Assembly (NCBI RefSeq): GCF_000737845.1
Contig: NZ_ATLK01000001.1
Span: forward strand, 1,302,001 to 1,366,000
Reading direction: 5' to 3'
Length of the DNA: 64,000 nt
From: Bifidobacterium bombi DSM 19703
GTDB taxonomy: Bacteria > Actinomycetota > Actinomycetes > Actinomycetales > Bifidobacteriaceae
Shown: positions 24,665-33,790 of the stretch, piece after piece
Position numbering within the stretch: the first letter of the stretch is position 1
Layout: each line of letters begins with the position of its first letter
Translations under genes and position numbers: made by a program
Notes under the pieces: model-generated
What the model saw: the letters and a program-made list of their open reading frames with translations, nothing else
What the model was told of the DNA's origin: nothing
Databases searched by the model: none

Positions 24665-25732
24665 TCAGTAGTGAATCACTTGGAGCTGAGCGACCTGTTG
24701 GGCGCTGAACGTACGGGAGAACGTCTTGCCGTGCCAAGCGGCTCCCGACTCCGACGTCTCGACCGAACCATCAGCATTGATCTTCTCCACAACGGCCACA
24801 TGCCCGTAAATCGGATCGCTCGCATACTGACCGGATGCAAAGACCAGGACATCACCCACATGTCTGGCGGAATTATCCACCCAATACCCCAAGGAACGTG
24901 CAGAATCGGCCCACATACGCCCATCACCCATGTGCGAACCCACCGGAAGTCCAAGTTGCTGCCGGCGTGTATAAGCCCACCAAGTGCATTCACTGAACGA
25001 ATAGGCATTGCCCGTGTCACCGGAGTCATGGTTCGGATTGAAACCTACCGGAAGATGGGAGTAGTCATCATCCATAAAAGAGGCGACCCGAGGATTGTTG
25101 GCGATGGGCTTCACCATCTGCGAGACATCAAGGTCATCGTCATGGCCAAGACGCCACGTACCGTGACTGTAAGTCTGAGCTTTGTTGTCCGCGACGGTGG
25201 TGTCCGGAATGGAATCCCTGTCGGACGAGCGTGAAGCGGCCGAAGAGGAGACCGGCGAAAGCGTGCGTGTAATCGTGGCATCGACATCGGAACGCGCATC
25301 AAGACCCGTTGCCCGACCTGAGGAAAGTGATCCCGACACTGCGGTAAGACCCACCAAAGTCGCCAAGGAAACGGAAGCCAGCAGCTGAGACTTGTGGTTC
25401 CGCGCCTTCTGTGCCTCCCTCCAGGCCTTTCGCGTCAGAGGCGTCGTTTTGTTCAAATCACACAGAACCGCTTCATCCAAGTTCACCACGGTGCCATTAC
25501 CAGCCGCCGCCTGAAAAGATCCACCACGTCCTCCAAAAACATGAGAGGCACCAGCAGATGGCGTTTGCTCGATGGTATGGTCTGTAAACGCCCTCATCCA
25601 AGAGACACCGAAATTAGCCTTATGCCTAGCATGAGAGCCTGAGCGCGAACGCCCGGAGGCAGTCGGCGGCACCGCAGAAACCGAACCTGCGCTGCTGCCG
25701 CCCCTCAGTGCTTTATGCGCTGCGTGCTTCAT
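24665..25732 (-). CDS. Membrane-anchored or secreted CHAP amidase
   Basis: A 355-residue protein. About 110 cytoplasmic residues rich in Ser, Gly and Arg (TPLTRKAWREAQKARNHKS) precede one hydrophobic segment (LLASVSLATLVGLTAVSGS), then a Ser/Asp-rich linker and a C-terminal CHAP domain with the catalytic Cys in FSECTWWAYTRRQQLG and His in YGHVAVVEKINADGS. CHAP enzymes cut peptidoglycan as amidases or endopeptidases. AAGGAG precedes the ATG. The long N-terminus before the signal anchor is unusual. Partner of the NlpC/P60 gene downstream. Confidence 0.9.
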   Translation of the reverse strand: MKHAAHKALRGGSSAGSVSAVPPTASGRSRSGSHARHKANFGVSWMRAFTDHTIEQTPSAGASHVFGGRGGSFQAAAGNGTVVNLDEAVLCDLNKTTPLTRKAWREAQKARNHKSQLLASVSLATLVGLTAVSGSLSSGRATGLDARSDVDATITRTLSPVSSSAASRSSDRDSIPDTTVADNKAQTYSHGTWRLGHDDDLDVSQMVKPIANNPRVASFMDDDYSHLPVGFNPNHDSGDTGNAYSFSECTWWAYTRRQQLGLPVGSHMGDGRMWADSARSLGYWVDNSARHVGDVLVFASGQYASDPIYGHVAVVEKINADGSVETSESGAAWHGKTFSRTFSAQQVAQLQVIHY

Positions 25733-26034
25733 GCAATACTCCTTAGAAATTTTTTGCCAACTCGTTCAGACCATCTCATAGTCGGTATAAGCACAGCTTT
25801 GTGAAAACCCGCCATGCATATGACCCACAAACTTGTTACTGCGCCTTCAAGCATACCAATTCCACCCTCGCTTTTCCAGTTCAAATGCACAGTTCATCTC
25901 AAAATGTCGCATATTCAGTGAGTAAGGAGTGCCTTAGCGGCGTGTCTTTGCAAAAGCTTATTGAAAGCTGAAAAACTGCTTATAATCTCTGCGCGAACTC
26001 AGGGATTACGCGAATCCCGTAACGGACCAAAAGA

Positions 26035-27736
26035 TCAGATTTGCGTGGCAGCGCACACGTAAGAACCCTCGGCGGGTGGAGTAGAAACGCCTCGCCGAGC
26101 ATCACTGGCAGAGCCGAGGCCGGGCATCGCCCTGGAGCTGGCAACCACATGCCCACCGCTGACGCCGACCGCATCAGCATGACCATCAAAAGACCTTAAC
26201 GAAGGCCCTTCACTGCCCATACGATCACGCCAACCATCGACAAGAAGCACCCCCTCCTGTCTCACCTCGTCAGCAGCACTGCGAATTTCCAACCATCCAT
26301 CGCAAGCGGGAACGAACACGGCCTCACCCCGGCCAATCACGCATCGTTGCGAAGCGGTGACGCACTGCACCGCACCTTGTGTACACACCACGATGCGCGG
26401 TCCGAAATGCCTTTGAAGACGGCGAGCCCCCGCCACCAATCGGCCGTAGCGATGCCTTAGATGGGAGATGAGCGGCCACTGCCCCCCCTGATGGCCGACC
26501 TGCCCATAGGTCAACATGAATTCGTCTATTCGCGGTCGATACACGACGTGGTTGCCGGCAAGCGCCTCAGGCAGATTGACGCTTGGGTCGTATGGGGGCG
26601 GCCGGACGACAGTTCACAGTCCGAAGGAAACCAGCTATGTTCTTATGCTTCGTCGTAAGCCCCGCCCGCAGGACATTGTCGGAATTCGTCATAATCTCTG
26701 CCGCCGTCCCATGAATGTAAGCGTGCGGCGTGCCGGCGGGGATGAACACGGCGTCCCCCTCAGTCAACGCCACTGGATTCATCATCAGCAAGGCCAACGA
26801 ACTCGGATCCTCATGGAACGTCTCACAAGCCTTCAGCGCATAGGCAAACGAGAGCGCGGACGTTTCACCGCCAGCCCTCCCGGCGGCGAAACGCAACGCA
26901 TCGGCAAGCCCCTTCCCCTCATCGCCAGATGCACAGACACATGCACGGAAAGCGCGAAAAATCCGCCGTCTTGAAGGCGAAGCGAACTTGGCCCCTGGAG
27001 GCATCATGAAATCCCCATCGTCGCTCTGGGAACCACTGTCGGAAGCTCGCCCATCATCATAAGCCACATCAGCAGATCGGACGGCTATATCTTGGCCCTC
27101 CCGAGCAAAGCTTTCTTCACCACTTTCCGCGGAATTTCCCACATCATGGTCTCCAACGCCGAGGAACCCGGAAGTCGGGAAACCGGAACGTCCACGAGTC
27201 AGAGCCCGCAACATCCTTTGAGCCACGGGATGATCAACCTCAGCCAGATTGGATATCATCGTCACCAAAGGAGCGAAGCCAATGGATGCCTCAAACGGCT
27301 CCAAAGCAACGACCATCTCGCTTTTCGCGACGGGATCGCTGAATGAACGCTCCGGGTCGCCGAAAGGAACTCCTGCAAGGTTCTCCGCGTTATAACCGGT
27401 ACGCGCTTCGAAATCGACCGGGTGAACCTGGAGTGAAAGCGGTATTCGTGCGGAGATGATCTTAAGCAGATACGGCAGCACAGGACCGAACTTCGCGGAA
27501 CATCGATAGCCGAGCATCTCCTGCGGATTGCTCGCGATGAGATCGGGAAGGGTCATCAAATCAGGTGTCGCGACAATGGAAGGGGAACCTGCATGGGCGC
27601 TGAACCACATCTCGGCAAGGGGCTTCCCCCTATCCGGCCCGGCCTCGACGACCGACGGATCCGAGGCGAACATACGCTGCAGGCTGCCGTACGAGCCCCA
27701 GGCGTAATCTTTCGCCACCGGTCGGATCGGATACAC
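26035..27736 (-). CDS. manA: Mannose-6-phosphate isomerase, class I, frameshifted
   Basis: It interconverts mannose-6-phosphate and fructose-6-phosphate. The N-terminal frame (GTG 27736 to 26567) reads YPIRPVAKDYAWGSYGSLQ, LSLQVHPVDFEA (zinc ligands) and FIPAGTPHAYIHGTAAEIM, and stops after RPAAPIRPKRQSA. The remainder, from YRPRIDEFMLTYGQ to 26035, lies in another frame and is the family's C-terminal cupin-like part. Dropping one base from the run of five at 26594..26598 gives RPAAPYDPSVNLPEALAGNH and a single protein of about 566 residues. That is longer than usual because of an acidic insert (about residues 185 to 260) and a tail. A housekeeping gene broken this way points to a possible sequence error. 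Confidence 0.85.
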
Positions 27737-28033
27737 AGCTCGCCTTTCTTGCCGCAGGACACAAAACGACGCCGTGCGTATTCAAACATACGTCGCCTTG
27801 GACCTTCCAAGTCGCTGAACACGGTATGCGCCGTATCAGCCGTATCACCTCAATAAGCTTACGCCACACAGGGCCGAACGATGAACGTCACCATACACAA
27901 CAGTGCAAGGGCGCCGAAACGGAGAGCCAGGACCGCACCCAATCGAACCAATCCAACCTCGCGCACACGAACGAAAACGTCGCGTCGTAATGTACTTCCG
28001 GCCCAGGGGATGCTTGACACTATAGTGAGCAAC

Positions 28034-28288
28034 ATGAAGTTAGCTCCAATCATCAATCCAGAAGCCTGTAGACCCGCTCCAAAACCGGTGCAAGTGGATT
28101 TACGCAAAGTATTCCTGGTAATATCGTGCGATTGGTTGGTGGCGCTTGTCATTTCACTGATTCTTCTCGCAACGGGGTTCCACGTCACCGAGGCCGTCAT
28201 CATCTGCACGGGCGGAGTCGCGATAGGCATCTGCCTGCTGATATGGGAGGCCTTTGATCGCAGGGATTACCGGCGTTTAGGTATGTAG
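28034..28288 (+). CDS. Small two-helix membrane protein
   Basis: An 84-residue protein starting MKLAPIINPEACRPAPKPVQ, with helices VFLVISCDWLVALVISLILL and EAVIICTGGVAIGICLLIWE and a basic end DRRDYRRLGM. There is no Shine-Dalgarno site; TATAGT at 28021..28026 lies seven bases before the ATG, which suggests a leaderless transcript. A longer frame to 27881 would start in a very basic, unlikely sequence. It is divergent from manA. Function unknown; proteins of this size and shape are conserved in bifidobacteria as far as I recall. Confidence 0.65.
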   Translation: MKLAPIINPEACRPAPKPVQVDLRKVFLVISCDWLVALVISLILLATGFHVTEAVIICTGGVAIGICLLIWEAFDRRDYRRLGM

Positions 28289-28340
28289 AGAACAAAGAGG
28301 CGTTTTTGCACCAGCGAATCCCTGCATGAATGCCTTGAAC

Positions 28341-28378
28341 AGTGAGCCCTCTTCGACGGCACGTCGAGAGGGCTCACT
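28341..28378 (-). terminator. Strong hairpin between convergent genes
   Basis: AGTGAGCCCTCTTCGAC, a short GGCAC loop and GTCGAGAGGGCTCACT form a 16-bp stem with one bulged T. It lies between the stop of the small membrane gene (28288) and that of gpmA (28429) and may serve both. Confidence 0.75.
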
Positions 28379-28392
28379 GAGTCGACAATCCA

Positions 28393-28422
28393 GGCGAACG
28401 GCACCTAGACGCGCCGTTCGCC
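28393..28422 (-). terminator. gpmA-proximal hairpin
   Basis: GGCGAACGGC, a 10-base loop and GCCGTTCGCC form a perfect 10-bp stem six bases beyond the gpmA stop. Confidence 0.7.
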
Positions 28423-28428
28423 TGCCGT

Positions 28429-29175
28429 TCACTTCTTGGCTTGGCCTTGGGCTGCAACGGCAGCGGCACCAGCGGCCGCCGCTTCAGGATCAAGGTATTC
28501 GCCGCGAGGCTTGACCGGCTTCATATTCTCATCCAAATCATAGACCAGCGGGATACCTGTCGGGATGTTGACCTTGGCTATCTCTTCTTCGCTGAGCCCG
28601 TCGAGCATCTTCACGATGGCACGAAGGGAATTGCCGTGCGCGGCGATAAGGACGGTCTTGCCGCTCTTGAGCTCAGGAACGATCTCAGATTCCCAATACG
28701 GAGTCACACGAGTCACCACATTGGCCAAAGCCTCAGCCTCAGGAACCGGCTCGCCTGCATAACGCGGGTCATGGTTCTGGGCAAATTCGCTATCCGGGTT
28801 GATGTCCGGAGGCGGAGTGCCGTAGGAACGGCGCCACACCATGAACTGCTCATCACCATATTCTTCGCGGATCTGCGATTTATCCTTGCCTTGGAGAGCA
28901 CCATAATGACGCTCGTTGAGCCGCCAGCTACGCTTCACCGGAATCCAAAGGCGATCAGCGGCATCAAGGGCGTAATTCGCAGTGTTGATGGCACGGCGCA
29001 GTAGAGACGTGAAGACGATGTCAGGCAATACGTTCTTCTCTTTGAGAAGTTCGCCGCCATGCTTCGCTTCCGCTACACCCTGCTCGGTGAGTGGCACATC
29101 TACCCAACCAGTGAACTGGTTTGTTTTATTCCATGCGCTCTGGCCATGCCGGAGCAATACCAATCTATATGTCAT
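28429..29175 (-). CDS. gpmA: 2,3-bisphosphoglycerate-dependent phosphoglycerate mutase
   Basis: It interconverts 3- and 2-phosphoglycerate in lower glycolysis, which also receives carbon from the bifid shunt. A 248-residue protein starting [21 protein letters not shown]10 is the phosphorylated histidine, [13 protein letters not shown] follows, and the second histidine is in [16 protein letters not shown]. The C-terminus ends in an Ala/Gly-rich tail. The start at 29175 was taken because the family begins here; the open frame extends further without support. Confidence 0.97.
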   Translation of the reverse strand: MTYRLVLLRHGQSAWNKTNQFTGWVDVPLTEQGVAEAKHGGELLKEKNVLPDIVFTSLLRRAINTANYALDAADRLWIPVKRSWRLNERHYGALQGKDKSQIREEYGDEQFMVWRRSYGTPPPDINPDSEFAQNHDPRYAGEPVPEAEALANVVTRVTPYWESEIVPELKSGKTVLIAAHGNSLRAIVKMLDGLSEEEIAKVNIPTGIPLVYDLDENMKPVKPRGEYLDPEAAAAGAAAVAAQGQAKK

Positions 29176-29424
29176 ATCTGCAATTCTAGACGCTGAAGCG
29201 GACGGATGGTGAATACCATGTGAACGCTCTCTTGGAACTGATCTAAAACCTTGCAGTGCCGCTGATGCCAGCAACTTGGGCACGGCAGGAACGCAACCCG
29301 CTCCAAAAGGCACGACGGCGTATGATTCGACGGCACAACGGCACACGATATATCTTGACACACCATCGCACGGCACACGCAACAGCGGCCATATATGCCT
29401 GGTTTCACAACGGCACGTGCTGAT

Positions 29425-30480
29425 TCACAACAGCACAGACACCTCCGCAATGACGAACACCACGGAGAAAAGCAGTACCGTCATGCTGCACATGGGCAAC
29501 GCCTTGGGAAAGTTCCCCGACCTTACCGCAACGACCATCGCCAACGCCACTTTGACGCATAATGCCGCGAACAAGAGCGCAATCACCGTCAGAACGATAC
29601 CGATGAAACGAGCCCCGCCGGATTCAAGGAACACCATTGTAAGAGGCAGGAACGCGATGACGACCGTCAGAACAAGCGGAACCAAGTAAGTCACAAAAAG
29701 CACGGATCGCGCACGCGACCTGCCCAAACACACGCCGAGTGTGCGTTTGCCACTCACCCTGTCTTCTTCGACGTCACGAAGATTGTTGACCATCAAGATG
29801 GCGCACGAAAACAGGCCGCAAAGCACGGCACCGATGATGCCATGCACGTCCACGTGACCCGCTAGGACGTACTGGGTCCCCAGAACGGCAGCCAAGCCGA
29901 AGAAGAGGAACACACCCACCTCACCGAATCCGGCGTACCCGTACGGATGCCTACCGCCTGTATAGAACCACCCCGCCAGCAGACACAGGACACCGAGGAT
30001 CAGCAACCACCAGTGGCCGGTGATGAGGACAATCGCCAGACCAGCCACACACGCGACCGCAGCATTGATGCCCGCAACGGCCAACACATGGTTTGGAGGA
30101 ACAAGGCCCGAGGCGGTAATGCGCTGCGGCTTGGCGGTTTTCGTCTCGCAATCACCACGACCTGCGTCGGTGCCGCGCACACCATCCGAATAGTCATTTG
30201 CGAAATTCACCGAAATCTGAAGAAACAGCGCTACCACGACGCACAACAGCGCAAGGACGACGAACAAGGCGACGCCGGTACCAGTAAGCGGGCGTTCGAC
30301 CGCACCGGCATACGTGGCGAAGCATTGCGGCAACGACCCTGCACCTGACGCACACATCTGGGACGCCTTCAAAGTGCGCAACCCCGCAGCGACGCCGACC
30401 ACAACCGGTGCTATCGAAGCGGGCAACGTTTTGGGGCGCAGACCGGAAATCCATAAAGCTTTGTTTTTCAAAGCGATCAC
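29425..30480 (-). CDS. menA: MenA/UbiA-type prenyltransferase
   Basis: A 351-residue integral membrane protein resembling 1,4-dihydroxy-2-naphthoate polyprenyltransferase. Seen: ISGLRPKTLPASIAPVVVG, the first Asp-rich prenyl-diphosphate site in NFANDYSDGVRGTDAGRGD, the second in VNNLRDVEEDRVSGKRTLG, and eight to nine hydrophobic helices. The stretch between helix 1 and 2 is longer than usual (LKASQMCASGAGSLPQ). No other menaquinone gene is in the window, and bifidobacteria are not known to respire with menaquinone, so the true substrate is uncertain. Confidence 0.85.
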   Translation of the reverse strand: MIALKNKALWISGLRPKTLPASIAPVVVGVAAGLRTLKASQMCASGAGSLPQCFATYAGAVERPLTGTGVALFVVLALLCVVVALFLQISVNFANDYSDGVRGTDAGRGDCETKTAKPQRITASGLVPPNHVLAVAGINAAVACVAGLAIVLITGHWWLLILGVLCLLAGWFYTGGRHPYGYAGFGEVGVFLFFGLAAVLGTQYVLAGHVDVHGIIGAVLCGLFSCAILMVNNLRDVEEDRVSGKRTLGVCLGRSRARSVLFVTYLVPLVLTVVIAFLPLTMVFLESGGARFIGIVLTVIALLFAALCVKVALAMVVAVRSGNFPKALPMCSMTVLLFSVVFVIAEVSVLL

Positions 30481-30587
30481 TTCCTTATTTCAAACAATGG
30501 CGACATGAAAAAGTGGACAACGCTTTGCGCAAAGGCTATGACGCAAGCACCCTTCTGCAAACCCTGCCGTAGCTGATGCCGCGTGCG

Positions 30588-30637
30588 GTGCCGTAGGCGG
30601 TTTTGCAGACCCGCACCGTAGGCGGTTTCGCGGACCG
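30588..30637. repeat. Degenerate tandem repeat in the menA-lysS spacer
   Basis: GTGCCGTAGGCGGTTTTGC-GACC is followed by CGCACCGTAGGCGGTTTCGC-GGACC, about 26 bp per unit with a few mismatches; related words (GACCGTGCCGTAAAAGG) continue to about 30680. No gene is present in 30481..30763. Confidence 0.6.
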
Positions 30638-30763
30638 TACCTAACGGCCCTGCCTAGACCGTGCCGTAAAAGGGCCACCATAGACCATTTTGCGCAAGCC
30701 ACGCCAAAGCCCCGCATCAAACTCTAAAATGGGCTGAAACCCAGGTGCTCCATCGCCACACGC

Positions 30764-32428
30764 TCAATTCAACGGTTTGACCAACGGGAAGGTGATGGTG
30801 TCGCGGATGGTCGCGCCGGTGAGGGCGATGAGCAAACGGTCGATGCCCATACCCATGCCACCTGCCGGAGGCATACCCACGCCCAACGCCTCGAGGAAGT
30901 CCTCGTCGATATCCATGGCCTCGACATCTCCTGCGAGCGCATCCTTGGCCTGCGCCACGAAACGTTCCCGCTGCACCACCGGATCATTGAGCTCTGAATA
31001 GCCGGTAGCCAGCTCAAAGCCACGTACATACAAATCCCACTTCTCCACCATACCCGGCTTGGAACGATGGGCCTTCACCAACGGGCTTGTCTCCACCGGG
31101 AAATCACGCACGAAGGTCGGTTCATACAAATCATCCTCATAGAAATGCTCCCAAAGATGCTCGACGAGCTTGCCGTGGTTTTCGACCTCGTCACGCTCCA
31201 CACCGAGCTTGTCGGCGATGGTTCCAAGGTGCTCCACCGACGTTTCCGGAGTGATCTCCTCGCCAAGTGACTGCGAAAGCGACCCATACATGGTAATCTG
31301 CTTCCATTCACCGCCGAAGTCATAGTCGCTGCCGTCCTGCAAAGTCACCTTGGTGGAGCCGAAAGCATCGATTGCCGCGTTCTGAATGAGGTTTTTCGTC
31401 AGGTCCGCGATGGTGTCGTAATTGCCATACGCCTGATACGCCTCCAGCATGGTGAATTCGGGGGCATGGGTGCCGTCCACGCCCTCATTGCGGAAGTCGC
31501 GGTTGATCTCGAAGACACGCTCGATGCCACCCACCAGGCAGCGTTTGAGGAACAACTCCGGAGCGATGCGCAGGTACAAGTCGATGTCGAAAGCATTCAT
31601 ATGAGTGGTGAACGGCCGTGCGGCGGCGCCGCCGTGAACCGTCTGGAGCATGGGTGTCTCAACCTCCAGGAAGTCACGCTTCGCGAAGGTGTTGCGCAAC
31701 GAAGTCACCACATGGGAACGACGGCGCACCATGTTGCGAACCTTTTCATCAGCGATCATGCCGATGTATGGCTTGCGGATGCGGGTGTCATCCGTGAGTT
31801 CCTTGTGCAGTGCAGGCAACGGCTGCAACGCCTTAGAAGCGATCCGCCATTGCGAGGCGAACACCGAAAGCTCACCGGTCTTACTGGCGATGACGCGGCC
31901 CTTGAGGAAAAGATGATCGCCCAAATCGACCATCTGCTTGAACTCCTTGAGACTATCGGCACCAACCTCCTTCTTCGAGATCATGCCTTGTATTTTGGTG
32001 CCGTCACCGGCGGAGAGCTGGACGAAGCATAGTCCGCCTCCATTGCGCAGGAAAAGGACACGGCCGGCGATGCCCACGACATCCTGGGTCTCCTCACCGG
32101 CTTCGAGCTTGCCGTTATACCGAGCACGCACCGCCTCGATGGTATCCGTCACGTCAAGATGCACCGGATACGGCTGCTCGCCGTTCTTCAGCATCAACGC
32201 ACGTTTGGCTACGCGCATCTGCACCTGTTCAGGATGCGCCTCGGGGCCGAACTCGGCATTCGTTGGATCGATGGCCTCATCCAACGAGGCACCGCCCGCC
32301 ACCTTGCCGGCAATGGCTTCGTCCTGACGCAAGAGCAGCTCGGCACGCTCCACGGTGGTCATATGAGGAGCCGTGGCGCTTGTTTCCGGTTCACCAGTGT
32401 TTTCCTTGATATCATTCACTTCACTCAT
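30764..32428 (-). CDS. lysS: Lysyl-tRNA synthetase, class II
   Basis: It charges tRNA-Lys. A 554-residue protein starting MSEVNDIKENTGEPETS. The OB-fold anticodon domain covers about residues 90 to 210 (VVGIAGRVLFLRNGGGLCFV), followed by the catalytic core with motif 2 (FEINRDFRNEGVDGTHAPEF) and motif 3 (GMGMGIDRLLIALTG, then DTITFPLVKPLN at the end). The open frame extends to 32506, but TAAACT seven bases before the ATG at 32428 and the lack of a Shine-Dalgarno site suggest a leaderless start here. Confidence 0.97.
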   Translation of the reverse strand: MSEVNDIKENTGEPETSATAPHMTTVERAELLLRQDEAIAGKVAGGASLDEAIDPTNAEFGPEAHPEQVQMRVAKRALMLKNGEQPYPVHLDVTDTIEAVRARYNGKLEAGEETQDVVGIAGRVLFLRNGGGLCFVQLSAGDGTKIQGMISKKEVGADSLKEFKQMVDLGDHLFLKGRVIASKTGELSVFASQWRIASKALQPLPALHKELTDDTRIRKPYIGMIADEKVRNMVRRRSHVVTSLRNTFAKRDFLEVETPMLQTVHGGAAARPFTTHMNAFDIDLYLRIAPELFLKRCLVGGIERVFEINRDFRNEGVDGTHAPEFTMLEAYQAYGNYDTIADLTKNLIQNAAIDAFGSTKVTLQDGSDYDFGGEWKQITMYGSLSQSLGEEITPETSVEHLGTIADKLGVERDEVENHGKLVEHLWEHFYEDDLYEPTFVRDFPVETSPLVKAHRSKPGMVEKWDLYVRGFELATGYSELNDPVVQRERFVAQAKDALAGDVEAMDIDEDFLEALGVGMPPAGGMGMGIDRLLIALTGATIRDTITFPLVKPLN

Positions 32429-32826
32429 GCCACAAAGTTTACTGAGAAGCCGATACACTTCGCCTTTACGTAACAAAAAGTGACGGAAAACGGCATAAAG
32501 AGACACGGCTTAATCCACCATGCCACAATCACAACAATATATGATGAAAACTGGCACAAAAGACCACCTTCATGGAATGGTGGGCTGCGTCCCCTCCGGA
32601 GACCTCACCAACGCCGTTATCTGCACGGGATGCGAAATACGCAGGCAACGTATCATCACCTTGGAAAGGAACGGGCGCACACCAGCATACAGTGAAAAGA
32701 GCGTGACGTAGGTCTGCGCACAAACCCGTCATGAATGGAACCGGTTCACAAACGGAAATAGACGCAGAAAGCCAGTCATAGAAGAAGTCGGCGGCTAAAC
32801 CCGCCAAACCTCCAAATCGACAACCA

Positions 32827-32896
32827 AAACCACCAACCCCAACCGACCACTGAAACCACCAACCCCAACTGACCGCTGAAACCACCAACCCCAACC
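32827..32896. repeat. 26-bp tandem repeats
   Basis: Three units, at 32827..32852, 32853..32878 and 32879..32896 (partial), share AAACCACCAACCCCAAC and differ in the rest (CGACCACTG, TGACCGCTG). They lie 60 bp upstream of tRNA-Pro in a gene-free stretch (32429..32957). Confidence 0.85.
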
Positions 32897-32957
32897 AAAC
32901 CGACACGCTCAAAGAACGAAGCCCAGGGTGAGGCGTATAATCACTTACGTTGTTAAT

Positions 32958-33034
<77 letters not shown>

Positions 33035-33790
33035 ACATTTTCGTTGCATTCTGTGGCAATTCCGTCCCATTTATATACTTGGTGGCTGGTATACAGTCTG
33101 CTTTTCATGCACTGTAGCGTGAAGACGAAGGAGGCATGGGCCGCAGGACTACGGAACTACAGGTTGCAGAGCTACAGAACTACAAGGCACAGGGCCACCG
33201 AGCAATACGAACACATACGAACCGTGAAGGCGGTAAGGTTCATACACAAGACCCATTAAGCAGATCAAAAGAAATCAAGGCAATAAGGCAGGCATATAGG
33301 CCATGACAGCAGGCTATTTCGGCAATACGACGCATGAAAGCATAAGATCATGGACGCGAAAGGCGCAAGGCATGCGCACCACATCAAGACTGAAAAGACC
33401 ATAGGAACTATCAAGAGCAAAAAGGGCCACAAGAATTTTAGAAACACAGCGGCCGTAGAACCGCAATGCCGCAAAGACCACAAGAGCACAGGAACACAAG
33501 AACCACAAGAACACGGAGGCCGTAGGTTTGCAAGGACCGCAAGGTCTCCGGGACCGTAGAAGACCAGACAACACCAGGCGTGCGCGGATGCATATAAGCC
33601 ATGATGCGGATGCATATAAGCCATGATAAGGACTATAAGGGCGATACGCATGAAAGCCCTAGTCATAGGCGGTAGAACCATACGGAGCGATAAAGGCACA
33701 CGGCATGGAAACGTATGGACAACACAGGCGCATAAAATCAGATGAAGCAGCATGAAAACATGAAGACAACGGCACGAGAATGGGCGGACA
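33035..33790. other. Long gene-free region with degenerate repeats
   Basis: About 750 bp without a supported gene. The plus strand is strongly A/G/C-biased and poor in T. It contains words repeated with variation, such as ACTACGGAACTACAGG and GAGCTACAGAACTACAAGG (about 33150..33190), and an exact direct repeat (see 33585). Long frames exist on both strands only because of this bias. Confidence 0.55.
33582..33627. repeat. Direct repeat upstream of the MFS exporter
   Basis: GCGGATGCATATAAGCCATG occurs twice in direct succession (first copy near 33585, second near 33606), about 165 bp before the exporter ATG. It could be a regulator site or a relic of sequence expansion. Confidence 0.6.

Noticed and set aside
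25733-26034. Possible c-di-AMP (ydaO) riboswitch upstream of the CHAP gene
   Set aside because: Wall hydrolase genes in actinobacteria often carry one, but I could not find its conserved core here.
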